NCBI RefSeq assembly: GCF_022836875.1
Contig: NZ_CP090376.1
Span: 2,046,001 to 2,110,000, forward strand
DNA: 64,000 bases
Reading direction: 5' to 3'
From: Flavobacterium enshiense
GTDB taxonomy: Bacteria; Bacteroidota; Bacteroidia; Flavobacteriales; Flavobacteriaceae
Both the position numbers and the translations under genes were made by a program. Below are positions 53,256 to 63,275 of the stretch, in pieces (the stretch's first letter is position 1; every line of letters begins with the position of its first letter). Under the pieces are notes generated by a model. It had not been told where the DNA came from. It made no database searches and saw only the letters and a program-made list of their open reading frames with translations.

Positions 53256-54491
53256 TTATCTGTTTCTCAATGCCTTCTTTTGTGTTTTCAATTTCTCAGG
53301 CATGCGAAATTGAATTATTAACGACGAAACAATTGTAAGTGCCCCAATAAAAAGAATGGCATATTCAATTCCGAACAAATCAGCCATGATACCTGATATT
53401 ATTGCGCCAAAGGCATAACCCAGATCTCTCCAGAGTCGGAATGTACCGATGCTTTCCGCTCGTTGTTTCGGACTGGTGGCCTGAGCAATAGTGGATAAGA
53501 ACGTTGGATACACTAAAGCAGTTCCTAATCCCAAAAATGCCGAAAGTGTAGCTAAAACCACAAAGCTACTGCTGTATGGAAGAATCAGAATAGCTATTCC
53601 CTGTAACAACATTCCCCAAAACAGCATAGCTTTTTTAGAATAATGGTCTGACATTTTACCTGTAAAAAGTTGCCCTATTCCCCAAACAGTAGGATAAATA
53701 GCTGTAATTATCCCAATATTCTCGGTATTATATTGTAGGGAAACAAGAACGATTGGTAGTAATCCCCAAATCATACCATCGTTAAGGTTGTTGATCAATC
53801 CGGCCTGAGTAACTGAGCTTAAAGTTTTGTTTTTGAAAGTGGTTTCGATAAATACATTGTCTAAGTGTGCCGTAGTGTCGGTTGTACTCTCTTTGTGGAC
53901 AAAAATTCTGGTGTCTTTTACCCATAAAGCGGTTAACAGAAAACCGATTACAGAAATTGCAATCCCAATGTAAAAAGGGTAGGGGGTAATGCCATATTTA
54001 TTCGCAATATAACCGGTTAAGAAAGCGACGAGCCCCACAGCGAAATAGCCTGCGAATTCATTGAGTCCCATAGCAAGGCCTCGGTCTTTTTCTCCGACAA
54101 GGTCTATTTTCATAACAACAGTGCTGCTCCAGGTTAACCCTTGACTGATTCCTAAAAGCACGTTTGCAAAAATTACCCAACCCCAACTTGGGGCATAAAT
54201 CAGTAAAAAAGGGATTGGTATGGCGATTAACCAACCGAATAATAAAAGATTTTTGCGTCCATACCTATTTGCCAGTTTTCCGGTAAAATAATTCGTGAGT
54301 GCCTTTGTAATCCCGAAAGCCGTTATAAAGGAAAGTATGGCTGTTTTAGAGGCTATGCCAAATTCACTATGGGCGAATTCTGGGAAGATGGATCGTTCCA
54401 TCCCGATCATACCACCAACAAAAGCATTAATAATAACCAAAACGGTAAATTGTTTCCAATTTTCTTTTAAACCGAGTGTTATGCCTTCCAT
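53256..54491 (-). CDS. MFS transporter
   Basis: 411 aa, 12 membrane helices. The loop between helices 2 and 3 has the signature GKLANRYGRKNLLL, repeated as GKMSDHYSKKAMLF after helix 8. Substrate unknown; drug efflux or sugar/organic acid transport are both possible. I start at ATG 54491; an upstream TTG is unlikely. Confidence 0.9.
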   Translation of the reverse strand: MEGITLGLKENWKQFTVLVIINAFVGGMIGMERSIFPEFAHSEFGIASKTAILSFITAFGITKALTNYFTGKLANRYGRKNLLLFGWLIAIPIPFLLIYAPSWGWVIFANVLLGISQGLTWSSTVVMKIDLVGEKDRGLAMGLNEFAGYFAVGLVAFLTGYIANKYGITPYPFYIGIAISVIGFLLTALWVKDTRIFVHKESTTDTTAHLDNVFIETTFKNKTLSSVTQAGLINNLNDGMIWGLLPIVLVSLQYNTENIGIITAIYPTVWGIGQLFTGKMSDHYSKKAMLFWGMLLQGIAILILPYSSSFVVLATLSAFLGLGTALVYPTFLSTIAQATSPKQRAESIGTFRLWRDLGYAFGAIISGIMADLFGIEYAILFIGALTIVSSLIIQFRMPEKLKTQKKALRNR

Positions 54492-54815
54492 TTTAAATCG
54501 TTCTAGGTATATTAGAAACAAGTTTAGTTTTAAGGTTATCCTAAACTTGTTTTTGCTTTTTCATTTGTTCCCTATCGAGGTTTATTTGACGGTAAAAATA
54601 AGAAGAACCTTTAAATGAAAAAAGTACCTCTTTAAGATAAGATACTTTAATTTTTGCAGCGAAAATAATATTTATTGATGGGTGGAACCGGAACGTTAAT
54701 AGCATTGAACGATTTGTTCTTTTGGATACCGGTAATTTTTATTCAATGCTTTTTCGTGGTGCTTCCAGTATTGTTAATCACCTGTAGATGATTTGGATTC
54801 AATACGGTAACTGCA
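54492..54815. other. Intergenic region between the MFS and small membrane protein genes
   Basis: 324 bases, AT-rich, with no conserved ORF, repeat or strong hairpin. Promoter of the MFS gene is likely here. Confidence 0.4.
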
Positions 54816-54986
54816 TTAATCCTTCTTCCCACCATCATTAAATTCAGATTCTTCTGGTTTTTTATAATCATTATTTAAGAAATTTTCCAATTCTTTTCTG
54901 TCCTTTTCATTTCGTATAATTAGATATGCCACCAATAATAATGAAACAATGACAACCGCTACAATTATGATTACAGAGATTTTCAT
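54816..54986 (-). CDS. Small single-pass membrane protein, 56 aa
   Basis: ATG at 54986, stop at 54816. MKISVIIIVAVVIVSLLLVA is one membrane helix, followed by a charged tail KDRKELENFLNNDYKKPEES. Codon usage and the acidic-basic tail are typical of small flavobacterial membrane proteins. No family recognised. Confidence 0.6.
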   Translation of the reverse strand: MKISVIIIVAVVIVSLLLVAYLIIRNEKDRKELENFLNNDYKKPEESEFNDGGKKD

Positions 54987-55267
54987 GACTACAAATTTTA
55001 TTAAAGATAATCAATTTTTTCATCCTTTATGTTTGTAATCTACTGTTTTTTGGCTAGTTATATGTGTTTGTTGTAGATTTGAATCAAAAGTTTTTTTTGA
55101 ATTCAGATTGTTTTTTAATTGAAAATCTAAAAATCGTTAAAGAACGTCAGGAAAAACGGTTTGATTTAATTAATAAAACGTAATAGTTGAATTTCTAAGG
55201 CACAAAAGGTAAGAAGCAACAAAATAGATAAGTGACTAAAATTTATACTTTTTCGGCTGTATTATCA

Positions 55268-55295
55268 ACAAAAAAAGCACCTCTTTGAGGTGCTT
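55268..55295 (-). terminator. Terminator of tRNA-Ser
   Basis: GCACCTC and GAGGTGC stem with a short loop; on the minus strand it ends in a T-run and lies 10 bases downstream of the tRNA. Confidence 0.85.
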
Positions 55296-55305
55296 TAATT
55301 TTTTG

Positions 55306-55390
55306 CGGAGAAAGAGGGATTCGAACCCCCGGACCTGTTACAGTCAACAGTTTTCAAGACTGCCGCAATCGACCACTCTGCCATTTCTCC
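55306..55390 (-). tRNA. tRNA-Ser (anticodon UGA)
   Basis: 85 nt. Acceptor stem GGAGAAA pairs with TTTCTCC (discriminator G), the long variable arm of class II tRNAs is present, the T loop is GGTTCGAATCC, and the anticodon loop TCTTGAAAA shows anticodon TGA. CCA is not encoded after the discriminator. The gene stands alone between a small membrane protein and ribBA. Confidence 0.95.
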
Positions 55391-55549
55391 AGTATGTCTC
55401 GCTTTACTTCCGTATTGCGAGTGCAAATATAGACGGTTTTTTTATTTCTGCAAACCTTTTTCGGATAAAAAAATGAAATAAATTTCAATCTTTTTTTAAC
55501 TGCTTCATTTCGTTTGTTTTACAAAATAAAAAAAGTTAAAAATATTTTT

Positions 55550-56689
55550 TTAAAAACTTGTGTATTCTGTAATTTCAAGTCCGTATCCAATCATTCCGAC
55601 ACGTTTTGTTTGTGCCGAATTGGTCAATAATCGGATTTTTGAAATGTCCAAATCGTGTAAAATCTGTGCACCGATTCCAAAATCTTTTATATCGATCTTA
55701 ATTTGCGGCGCTTTGTGAACACCTTTTTCTTGCAATCCTTTTAATTCTGATAAACGACTAAGTAGGTCAGAAGCCTGACTTTGGTGGTTTATAAACAAAA
55801 TAGCGCCTTTTCCTTCTTCGTTGATACGTTTGAACATATCGTCCAGTTTTTTGTCGGCATCGTCGTTTGTCAGTGTCCCTAATATATCGTTATTGATGTG
55901 CGTGGAATTGATACGCGTTAAAATTGGTTCACCCGCACTCCAGCTTCCTTTGGTCAATGCAATATGAACCTGTTTGTTAGTAATCTGCAAATAAGCACGC
56001 AAACGAAACTCCCCAAAACGGGTATGTATTTCAAAATCTTCTTTTTTGTGGATAAGACTGTCGTGCTGCATTCTGTAAGCCACTAGATCTTCAATGGAAA
56101 CCAGTTTCAGATCTAATTTCTTAGCTACTTCAACTAATTGAGGTAAACGCGCCATCGTACCGTCATCGTTCATGATTTCACAAATAACTCCCGCAGGACG
56201 GAATCCGGCCAAACGTGCAAAATCAATAGCAGCTTCCGTGTGGCCTGTCCTTCTCAAAACGCCTCCTTCTTTTGCAATTAAAGGGAAAATGTGTCCAGGG
56301 CGCCCTAATTCGAAAGGCTTTGTGTTCGGATTTACCAATGCTTCAACTGTTTTGGATCTGTCAGCTGCAGAAATACCGGTAGTTACTCCGTTGCCTCTTA
56401 AATCAACAGAAACTGTGAAAGCGGTTTGCATAGGATCGGTATTATTACCCACCATCACATGTAAATCAAGTTCTTTACAGCGTTTTTCGGTTAAAGGCGT
56501 ACAAATAAGACCTTTTCCGTGTGTTGCCATAAAATTGATCATTTCCGGCGTAACTTTATCCGCAGCAGCTAAAAAATCGCCTTCATTTTCACGGTCTTCA
56601 TCATCTACTACAATGATTACTTTCCCCTGGCGGATATCTTCTATTGCTTCTTCAATAGTGTTGAGTTGTATTTTTTCAGTAGTTGACAT
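55550..56689 (-). CDS. ribB: RibBA-like: DHBP synthase with a degenerate GTP cyclohydrolase II domain
   Basis: 379 aa. Residues 8-205 are 3,4-dihydroxy-2-butanone 4-phosphate synthase with VDDEDRENEGDF, HTEAAIDFARLAGF and GTMARLP, all active-site residues in place. Residues 210-379 align with GTP cyclohydrolase II, but the three zinc cysteines and the RQEGR catalytic loop are missing (HQSQAS in its place), so that half is probably inactive or regulatory. It makes the four-carbon unit of riboflavin. A separate RibA would be needed. One base separates it from the LptF/G gene upstream. Confidence 0.88.
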   Translation of the reverse strand: MSTTEKIQLNTIEEAIEDIRQGKVIIVVDDEDRENEGDFLAAADKVTPEMINFMATHGKGLICTPLTEKRCKELDLHVMVGNNTDPMQTAFTVSVDLRGNGVTTGISAADRSKTVEALVNPNTKPFELGRPGHIFPLIAKEGGVLRRTGHTEAAIDFARLAGFRPAGVICEIMNDDGTMARLPQLVEVAKKLDLKLVSIEDLVAYRMQHDSLIHKKEDFEIHTRFGEFRLRAYLQITNKQVHIALTKGSWSAGEPILTRINSTHINNDILGTLTNDDADKKLDDMFKRINEEGKGAILFINHQSQASDLLSRLSELKGLQEKGVHKAPQIKIDIKDFGIGAQILHDLDISKIRLLTNSAQTKRVGMIGYGLEITEYTSF

Positions 56690-56690
56690 T

Positions 56691-58166
56691 TTAGTTTTCG
56701 TTTATTTCATCTCTTTGGTCTTCGAGATCTGTTTTTTCAGTGTTGTTTAATACTCTGTTTATTAATTTTTGGACAGGTTCTGTGATCCAGTCAAAATTAA
56801 CCATTACGCCAATATCGTTGGTAGCCCGGTAAGTTAATGATATTGCCAATGGGGATAAGACCATCGAGGACAACCAACAACCCAAAAATGGAGGAATACC
56901 GTTCTCCTGAGCCACTTTTTTTCCGAAAGTATTGATGAAATGGAAGATGATAAATATCAATACCGCAAAAACTATCGGTAATCCCAATCCTCCTTTTCGG
57001 ATGATGGCGCCCAAAGGCGCTCCGATAAAGAACATAAGAAGACAGGAGAACGCAACAACGAACTTATCGTGCAGTGCAATCCAGTGTTTGTTTATGTTCT
57101 TTTTCTTTTCAAACAAATCGTTTTTGTTGTTTTGAATTGAAAAATCAGTGCTGGAAATATTATTCAACGCCGTTTCGAAAATTTGGCTTCTTTGGTATGG
57201 TGTAAAAGAAGCCAGGACATCGTCTGTGCTTTTAAATTTTCCTGGAGAAGTATAATGCTTCGGTCTTAATGTAAATTCAATGCCTTGAGAGATATTTTCT
57301 GTAAACGAAATAACATCTTTTTTATAGTTTTTCTGAAGTGAATCGATAGTAAAATTCAATTCACTCACGTTCAACATCGTATTGGTGTTAGCGATTTCAC
57401 CTTCCGTTTCTTTCTTGTTTAAACTGGTAAGGTCGATATTGATTGTGTATTTTTTAAATGTAGCTTTGGCGAAAGGAAGTCTTTGTTGTTCTTCGTGTTT
57501 TTTAGGATAAACGTCCTCATAATAATAGCCGTCAATCAAATCCAGCTTGAGGATGTTTGAGCCTTCTTCGCTTTTAAGAACACCTCTTTTGGCTTTTATG
57601 ACTGTCTTATTTCCAAAACCTTGGGCAGATTTAATGTGCATGGTCACGCCTTCCAATAATTCACCATTTTCTCCAGCTTTTTTATCTACTTTGATGTTGG
57701 AATTTCCAATGGTGTTGAACTGTCCTTCGGCAATTGCCATGGCTGGTTTGGTCTGTAGAATGTCTTTTCGAAGATTGATGAATTTATATTCGGCCTTTGG
57801 GATTACGGTATTGGCAAAAAAGAATGCGGCAAAACTCAGTAAAAGGATGAAAACAGTCAATGCTTTCATGGCTCTTCCCAAAGAAATACCTGCCGATTTC
57901 ATAGCAGCAAATTCATAATTTTCGGCAAAACTTCCGAAAGTCATAATGGAAGCCAGTAATATCGAAAGCGGTAAAACTAAAGGAACGATTTTTGGCGAAT
58001 AAAAAACAAGGAATTTTACAACTACCATGTAATCGAGGTTTTTACCGGCCAATTCGGATATGAACAGCCAGATTCCCTGTAAAATGAATATAAAAAAAAG
58101 AATTACAAATACCGAAGTAAATGTAGTTAGGAACGATTTAAGAATGTAACGATCTAAAATTTTCAC
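56691..58166 (-). CDS. LptF/LptG-family permease
   Basis: 491 aa with six membrane helices, three at each end, around a long periplasmic domain (about 130-380). KILDRYILKSFLTTF is the classic start and FIGAPLGAIIRKGGLGLPI the helix-4 motif. These permeases move lipopolysaccharide to the Lpt bridge. The start codon is GTG at 58166. It sits between ribBA and lolA; whether it is F or G cannot be told. Confidence 0.9.
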   Translation of the reverse strand: MKILDRYILKSFLTTFTSVFVILFFIFILQGIWLFISELAGKNLDYMVVVKFLVFYSPKIVPLVLPLSILLASIMTFGSFAENYEFAAMKSAGISLGRAMKALTVFILLLSFAAFFFANTVIPKAEYKFINLRKDILQTKPAMAIAEGQFNTIGNSNIKVDKKAGENGELLEGVTMHIKSAQGFGNKTVIKAKRGVLKSEEGSNILKLDLIDGYYYEDVYPKKHEEQQRLPFAKATFKKYTINIDLTSLNKKETEGEIANTNTMLNVSELNFTIDSLQKNYKKDVISFTENISQGIEFTLRPKHYTSPGKFKSTDDVLASFTPYQRSQIFETALNNISSTDFSIQNNKNDLFEKKKNINKHWIALHDKFVVAFSCLLMFFIGAPLGAIIRKGGLGLPIVFAVLIFIIFHFINTFGKKVAQENGIPPFLGCWLSSMVLSPLAISLTYRATNDIGVMVNFDWITEPVQKLINRVLNNTEKTDLEDQRDEINEN

Positions 58167-58173
58167 CCGAAAT

Positions 58174-58863
58174 CTAGTCTAAATTATTGATGTAGTAATT
58201 AGGATATTTACTCTGGGTAAAGGTAAAATGATTTTTCGAAATAGGTTGATTTGTTTTAAAAGAATTAACTACAATCGTGGTTTTAGAGCCATTTTTATTC
58301 ATTTCAATTAAATTATAAATGTTTTTTGTCTGTGCGTCTATTCCTAGTAAAATTTCTTTTCGGTTGTCTTTTGGGTTTATCGGAACTAACTTTACATATT
58401 GAATTTGTCTTCCTTTGATGTTCTGTAAAATATCCCATGAATATTTGAATCCCGAATTGAAGAAAGTGAGCATTTTAGCCGGGGTCAAAGTGTTTGGGTC
58501 ATTATCATCGTGTTTGGAAATCGTGATTTCTTCGTCTTCCGGTACAATGGTATAATTCTTCTTTCCGTCAAAAATTTTGGTTACCCCCATGAAATTCAGA
58601 ACATATTGATTTCCTTTCAGGGTAACATTCCCTTTGCTTTCCTGATCGATGTTCTGCTTTAAATTCTGTACAGAATAGCTGAAGTTAATTACGATATTAT
58701 CATAACTTTTTACTTTGGCTGTAACATCGTCCAATAGTTCTTTGGCTTTTTGAGAATTCTGAGCGGTTACAGGAATCCACATAAATAAAGCAAAAACAAG
58801 CGCAATCATGGTTTTGCCAAGAAATAGGGGAGTATTGTTATATAGGTGTATTTTCGATTTCAT
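58174..58863 (-). CDS. lolA: Outer-membrane lipoprotein carrier, LolA family
   Basis: 229 aa with an N-terminal signal peptide (IALVFALFMWIPVTAQ, about residues 19-35) and the half-barrel of LolA: VTAKVKSYDNIVINFSYSV, NFMGVTKIFDGKKNY. It carries lipoproteins across the periplasm. Start at ATG 58863 right after the ftsK stop, or at the second ATG before the signal core (codon 19). Clustered with lptF/G, an envelope biogenesis group. Confidence 0.9.
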   Translation of the reverse strand: MKSKIHLYNNTPLFLGKTMIALVFALFMWIPVTAQNSQKAKELLDDVTAKVKSYDNIVINFSYSVQNLKQNIDQESKGNVTLKGNQYVLNFMGVTKIFDGKKNYTIVPEDEEITISKHDDNDPNTLTPAKMLTFFNSGFKYSWDILQNIKGRQIQYVKLVPINPKDNRKEILLGIDAQTKNIYNLIEMNKNGSKTTIVVNSFKTNQPISKNHFTFTQSKYPNYYINNLD

Positions 58864-61413
58864 TTACATATTGTTTTGTTCGTTAGCGAAAAAATGCTCC
58901 AGAGCTACCAGGTCAGGAATATTAACGCTTCTTGCTTTACTGCCTTCAAACGGACCAACAATTCCGGCGGCTTCAAGCTGATCGATAAGTCGGCCGGCGC
59001 GGTTGTAACCTAGTTTTAGTTTTCGTTGCAGTAACGACGCAGAACCCTGTTGTGCCGTAACAATGATTTCGGCAGCATCCCTGAACATAGAATCTCTTTC
59101 TGAAATATCTATATCAAGACTTATGCCACTTTCTTCGCCAACGTACTCCGGAAGCAGATAAGCGTTAGGATAAGCCTTTTGCGATCCGATATACTCCGTG
59201 ATTTTTTCCACTTCAGGTGTATCCACGAAAGCACATTGTACACGAACGATATCGTTACCTTGTGTATACAATAAATCTCCGCGGCCAATTAGCTGATCGG
59301 CACCACCAGTGTCCAAAATCGTTCTTGAATCGATTTTTGATGTTACCCTGAAGGCAATACGGGCAGGGAAATTCGCTTTAATCATACCAGTAATTACGTT
59401 TACCGAAGGGCGTTGCGTTGCAATAATAAGGTGAATTCCGATAGCACGGGCCAACTGAGCCAAACGGGCAATCGGGGTTTCTACCTCTTTTCCAGCGGTC
59501 ATAATCAAATCGGCAAACTCATCGACAACCAAAACGATGTATGGTAAAAAGCGGTGTCCGTTTTCCGGATTCAGTTTTCTTTGTTTGAACTTTTCGTTGT
59601 ACTCCTTAATGTTACGTACCATTGCGTCTTTTAGTAAAGAATAACGATTGTCCATTTCAATACAAAGCGAGTTCAAAGTGTAGATTACTTTGGTGTTATC
59701 CGTGATGATAGCATCGCCGTCATCCGGAAGTTTTGCTAGATAATGTCTTTCAATTTTATTGAAAAGGGTAAGCTCAACTTTTTTTGGATCTACCAAAACA
59801 AATTTTACTTCGGCAGGGTGCTTTTTGTACAATATTGATGTAAGAACGGCATTTAATCCAACCGATTTACCTTGTCCGGTAGCACCAGCCATCAATAAGT
59901 GTGGCATTTTTGCCAAGTCCACCACAAAGGTTTCATTTGAGATGGTTTTACCCAAAGCAATAGGTAATTCCATTTCGGCAGTCTGGAATTTCGGTGAAGC
60001 GATTACGCTTTTCATCGACACCATCGTCGGATTGTTGTTCGGAACCTCAATACCAATGGTTCCTTTGCCCGGAATAGGGGCAATGATACGGATGCCTAAC
60101 GCCGCTAATGAAAGTGCGATATCGTCTTCAAGGTTTTTGATTTTTGAAATTCGGATACCGGCTTCCGGAACGATTTCATATAAGGTAACTGTCGGACCAA
60201 CAGTGGCCTTGATTTGGGAAATTCCGATGTTGTAGTTTTTCAGCGTGTCTACAATTCGGTTTTTATTTTCTTCCAATTCAGCCTGATTGATGGTAATTCC
60301 GCCAGACGAATATTCTTTTAAAAGATCGATTGACGGGAATTGGTAATTTGATAACTCTAATGTCGGATCAAATTCGCCAAAATCCTGAACCAATCGGGCT
60401 GCCATATTTTCTTCAATGGTAGTTTCCTCCTCGATTTTCTCTATGGTGAAACTGTCGTCATCGGTATGAATAATTTCTGATTTCGGTGTTTCCGAAACTA
60501 CAGGGGTTGCTGTATCAAGAACATGCTGAACTGCCACTGGAGGAACGGGTTTCAGCGTGATCTCTGACGGATGTTCGATCGTTGGTTTTAAAGCTTCCTT
60601 GTTTATTTCGAATGCTGAAGGAACTGTTTTTAATTCGATATTGGACAAAATCTCATCGTCTTCGGCATCATTAAAATCAAGACTCGGATTTGAAGTCGGA
60701 ACTTCCTCCTCTATAATGTCATTAAAATCGTTACTATCTGCAACTAGTGGGGTAGGGGTGTTTATATTGTTTTTAGTAACTTCTTTCCCTTCGTTTAACT
60801 CTTCTTCAAATGATCGGCTTCTGCTTTCGAAGAAGTTCTTGATTCCTTCAGTGGAAATCTTAATTTTTAATATCAGATAAACGATAACTCCAAAAAGAAG
60901 TGCCAGGAATGTTCCTGTTTTACCGATATAATCTTGAGCGAAAAGATTCATTTCATAACCGATAACGCCACCTAATTGCGGGATATAATTCCAAAAGAAA
61001 CCGCAAAGAATGGAAATGATTACCATGGCAAACATATCCCAGAAAATGGAACTTTTCAGTTTAGCCAATGAAATGTCAACCAAAAGATACGACCCGGCTA
61101 AAAAGAAAAGGCGTACTAACAAAAATGAGGAAATCCCAAATCCTTTGTATAAAAAGAAATTAGAAAGATAGGCTCCGAATTTCCCTAACCAGTTGTAGGT
61201 TTTTTCGCTTCTGTCGGCAAATGAGCCAATTGCACTTTGGTCGTATTCTCCATAAATATAATAGGAAACAAAGGAAAGTAGTAAAGCGACTGCAAATAAA
61301 ACGAGCAAAGCCCCAAAAAGGACTTTGTTTCTGCGGTTTAATTTCCAAGGAGTTTTTGGAGTTCCGTCGTTAGATTTTGGTTCAGATGTTTCTTTTTTTG
61401 ATGTCTTCGCCAT
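58864..61413 (-). CDS. ftsK: DNA translocase FtsK/SpoIIIE
   Basis: 849 aa. Four membrane helices (about 30-200), an acidic linker (about 200-350), an alpha/beta motor with Walker A GATGQGKSVG and Walker B IVLVVDEFADL, and the C-terminal winged gamma domain (AEIIVTAQQGSASLLQRKL, about 780-849). It pumps chromosome ends at the division septum. The start at 61413 fits MAKTSKKE. Two bases before lolA. Confidence 0.95.
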   Translation of the reverse strand: MAKTSKKETSEPKSNDGTPKTPWKLNRRNKVLFGALLVLFAVALLLSFVSYYIYGEYDQSAIGSFADRSEKTYNWLGKFGAYLSNFFLYKGFGISSFLLVRLFFLAGSYLLVDISLAKLKSSIFWDMFAMVIISILCGFFWNYIPQLGGVIGYEMNLFAQDYIGKTGTFLALLFGVIVYLILKIKISTEGIKNFFESRSRSFEEELNEGKEVTKNNINTPTPLVADSNDFNDIIEEEVPTSNPSLDFNDAEDDEILSNIELKTVPSAFEINKEALKPTIEHPSEITLKPVPPVAVQHVLDTATPVVSETPKSEIIHTDDDSFTIEKIEEETTIEENMAARLVQDFGEFDPTLELSNYQFPSIDLLKEYSSGGITINQAELEENKNRIVDTLKNYNIGISQIKATVGPTVTLYEIVPEAGIRISKIKNLEDDIALSLAALGIRIIAPIPGKGTIGIEVPNNNPTMVSMKSVIASPKFQTAEMELPIALGKTISNETFVVDLAKMPHLLMAGATGQGKSVGLNAVLTSILYKKHPAEVKFVLVDPKKVELTLFNKIERHYLAKLPDDGDAIITDNTKVIYTLNSLCIEMDNRYSLLKDAMVRNIKEYNEKFKQRKLNPENGHRFLPYIVLVVDEFADLIMTAGKEVETPIARLAQLARAIGIHLIIATQRPSVNVITGMIKANFPARIAFRVTSKIDSRTILDTGGADQLIGRGDLLYTQGNDIVRVQCAFVDTPEVEKITEYIGSQKAYPNAYLLPEYVGEESGISLDIDISERDSMFRDAAEIIVTAQQGSASLLQRKLKLGYNRAGRLIDQLEAAGIVGPFEGSKARSVNIPDLVALEHFFANEQNNM

Positions 61414-61457
61414 TTAGAATACTAAAATTTGGTAAAAAATAGATAATCGTTTCTAAA

Positions 61458-61832
61458 TTAGATTATTCTTGGTAAATATATGATTAATCCAATTGCGATT
61501 GCAGCCATGGCAGCGAAAAAAACTGCGCCGGCAGCAATATCTTTGATGAAACCGATTTTTTCATGATAATCGGGATGAATAAAATCGGCCATTTTTTCAA
61601 CAGCCGTATTTAAACCTTCAATACTTAATACTAAACCGAAAATGAGTATCTGAAACATCCATTCGGTTTGTGAGATATTAAAATAAAATCCGGCAGCAAT
61701 CATAAGCACAGCAATTGAGGACTGAACCATGACGCTGTGCTCGGTAGTAATCAGTTTTATAGCGCCTTTTACTGCAAATCCAACACTTTTTATTCGTCCT
61801 GAAATAAAGGCGTTATCTTTGTTTATTTCCAT
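61458..61832 (-). CDS. dgkA: Diacylglycerol kinase family protein
   Basis: 124 aa, three membrane helices. The signature of the prokaryotic family is EGLNTAVEKMADF (near residue 75), with the acidic metal-binding residues. It phosphorylates diacylglycerol or undecaprenol (undecaprenol kinase in Gram-positive relatives). The start overlaps the tpx stop (TAATG). Confidence 0.92.
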   Translation of the reverse strand: MEINKDNAFISGRIKSVGFAVKGAIKLITTEHSVMVQSSIAVLMIAAGFYFNISQTEWMFQILIFGLVLSIEGLNTAVEKMADFIHPDYHEKIGFIKDIAAGAVFFAAMAAIAIGLIIYLPRII

Positions 61833-62329
61833 TAAAGTGCTGCTAAAGCTTTTTCGTAATTTGGTTCGTCAACAATATCCTCAACCTGTTCAGCATGTTT
61901 CACAACTCCGTTTTCATCCAAAACGATTACCACGCGGGAATGTAATCCTGTTAATGGGCCATCAGTAATGGTTAATCCGTATGTTTCTCCGAAAGATCCG
62001 TCTCTGAAATCTGATAGGTTAACCACATTTTCCAAACCTTCAGCTCCACAAAAACGATTTTGAGCAAATGGTAAGTCGCGAGAAATACATAATACTTTCG
62101 TGTTTGTTAAGTTGCTTGCTGTTTCATTGAATTTACGAACCGAAGTAGCACAAGTGCTTGTATCAATACTTGGGAATATATTTAAAACCAATTTACTTCC
62201 TTTGAAATCGGTTAATGAAACCGTTGATAAATCAGTTTTTACTAAAGTGAAGTCTAATGCAGGTGTACCTACCTGAGGTAATGAACCCGTTGTGTTTACT
62301 GGGTTTCCTTTCAATTTTATCTGAGCCAT
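61832..62329 (-). CDS. tpx: Thiol peroxidase
   Basis: 165 aa. An atypical 2-Cys peroxiredoxin with peroxidatic Cys in PSIDTSTCATS (about 60) and resolving Cys in RFCGAEG (about 94). Reduces peroxides with thioredoxin. Translationally coupled to the diacylglycerol kinase gene. Divergent from arsR. Confidence 0.95.
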   Translation of the reverse strand: MAQIKLKGNPVNTTGSLPQVGTPALDFTLVKTDLSTVSLTDFKGSKLVLNIFPSIDTSTCATSVRKFNETASNLTNTKVLCISRDLPFAQNRFCGAEGLENVVNLSDFRDGSFGETYGLTITDGPLTGLHSRVVIVLDENGVVKHAEQVEDIVDEPNYEKALAAL

Positions 62330-62414
62330 AATTCTGTTTTTTTAGAGTTTCAAAAGTAATGAATTTATTTTAGAATTGGTTTTTTGGCGAATTGCTTTTT
62401 TATTTCATTTGTTT

Positions 62415-62436
62415 ATTGTAATATTGCAATATAAAA
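62415..62436 (+). promoter_or_regulatory. ArsR-type operator
   Basis: ATATTGCAATAT (62421-62432) is a perfect 12-bp palindrome within TTATTGTAATATTGCAATAT plus AA. It ends 10 bases before the arsR ATG, as autorepressing ArsR proteins require. Confidence 0.5.
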
Positions 62437-62445
62437 ATATATCAA

Positions 62446-62769
62446 ATGGGAGCTTCAAAATCAGAATTCTTTTCGGAGCAGCAAAATGAAATGGCGTCAT
62501 TGTTTAAAGCTATTTCGCATCCGGCAAGAGTGGCCATAATTGAGTATCTGCTAAAAGTGGATTCCTGTATTTGCGGTGATATCGTAAATGAATTACCCTT
62601 GGCACAACCTACAGTTTCCCAGCATCTGAAGGAATTGAAAAGTGTTGGGATTATTAAGGGAAACATCGAAGGTACAGCGATTTGTTATTGCTTAAATCCG
62701 GACACTATGAAAAAACTGGAAAATTATTTTTCAGGAATATCGAATAATCTAATAATGAAATGTTGTTAA
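62446..62769 (+). CDS. arsR: ArsR-family metalloregulator
   Basis: 107 aa winged helix. DSCICGDIVNELPLAQPTVSQHLKELK contains the metal-site-like CxC of ArsR (C43 and C45, CIC) and the recognition helix. An extra Cys pair (MKCC) is at the C-terminus. It represses its own operon and releases on arsenite. First gene of an arsenic operon. Confidence 0.9.
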   Translation: MGASKSEFFSEQQNEMASLFKAISHPARVAIIEYLLKVDSCICGDIVNELPLAQPTVSQHLKELKSVGIIKGNIEGTAICYCLNPDTMKKLENYFSGISNNLIMKCC

Positions 62770-62786
62770 TATAAAATACTGTAATT

Positions 62787-63257
62787 ATGAGACTATCAGA
62801 AATTAAAGAAGTTTTGAAAACAGTTGAAACGGTAAACTTTAAATTGCCTGACGGAAGTTTCGTTCCGGAGCATTTTCACGTGACAGAAATAGGGGAGATT
62901 ACCAAGAATTTTATCGACTGCGGAGGAACGGTTCGAAAAGAAACCGTAGTGAATTTTCAGCTGTGGGATGCCAATGATTATGAGCATCGATTAAAACCGC
63001 AAAAGCTGTCACACATCATCGAATTATCGGAAAGAATATTGAATATTGATGATAATGAAATCGAAGTGGAATACCAATCCACAACCATAGGAAAGTATGA
63101 TTTGGATTTTAACGGAACCGATTTTGTTTTGGTTGTTAAGAAAACGGCCTGTTTAGCGCAGGACCAATGCGGTGTACCGAAAGAAAAGATGAAAGTTTCT
63201 TTAAAAGATTTGCAGGAACAATCATCATGTTGCACGCCAAATTCATCATGTTGCTAA
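62787..63257 (+). CDS. DUF6428-like protein with a Cys-rich C-terminal tail
   Basis: 156 aa. The N-terminal part has a cupin-like metal motif, PEHFHVTEIGEI. The last residues form CCTPNSSCC, two vicinal Cys pairs that should bind arsenite or another thiophilic metal. Located between arsR and arsC in the same orientation. The family is often seen in ars operons; its role is not known. Confidence 0.8.
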   Translation: MRLSEIKEVLKTVETVNFKLPDGSFVPEHFHVTEIGEITKNFIDCGGTVRKETVVNFQLWDANDYEHRLKPQKLSHIIELSERILNIDDNEIEVEYQSTTIGKYDLDFNGTDFVLVVKKTACLAQDQCGVPKEKMKVSLKDLQEQSSCCTPNSSCC

Positions 63258-63275
63258 TAATAATCTCAAATTAAA

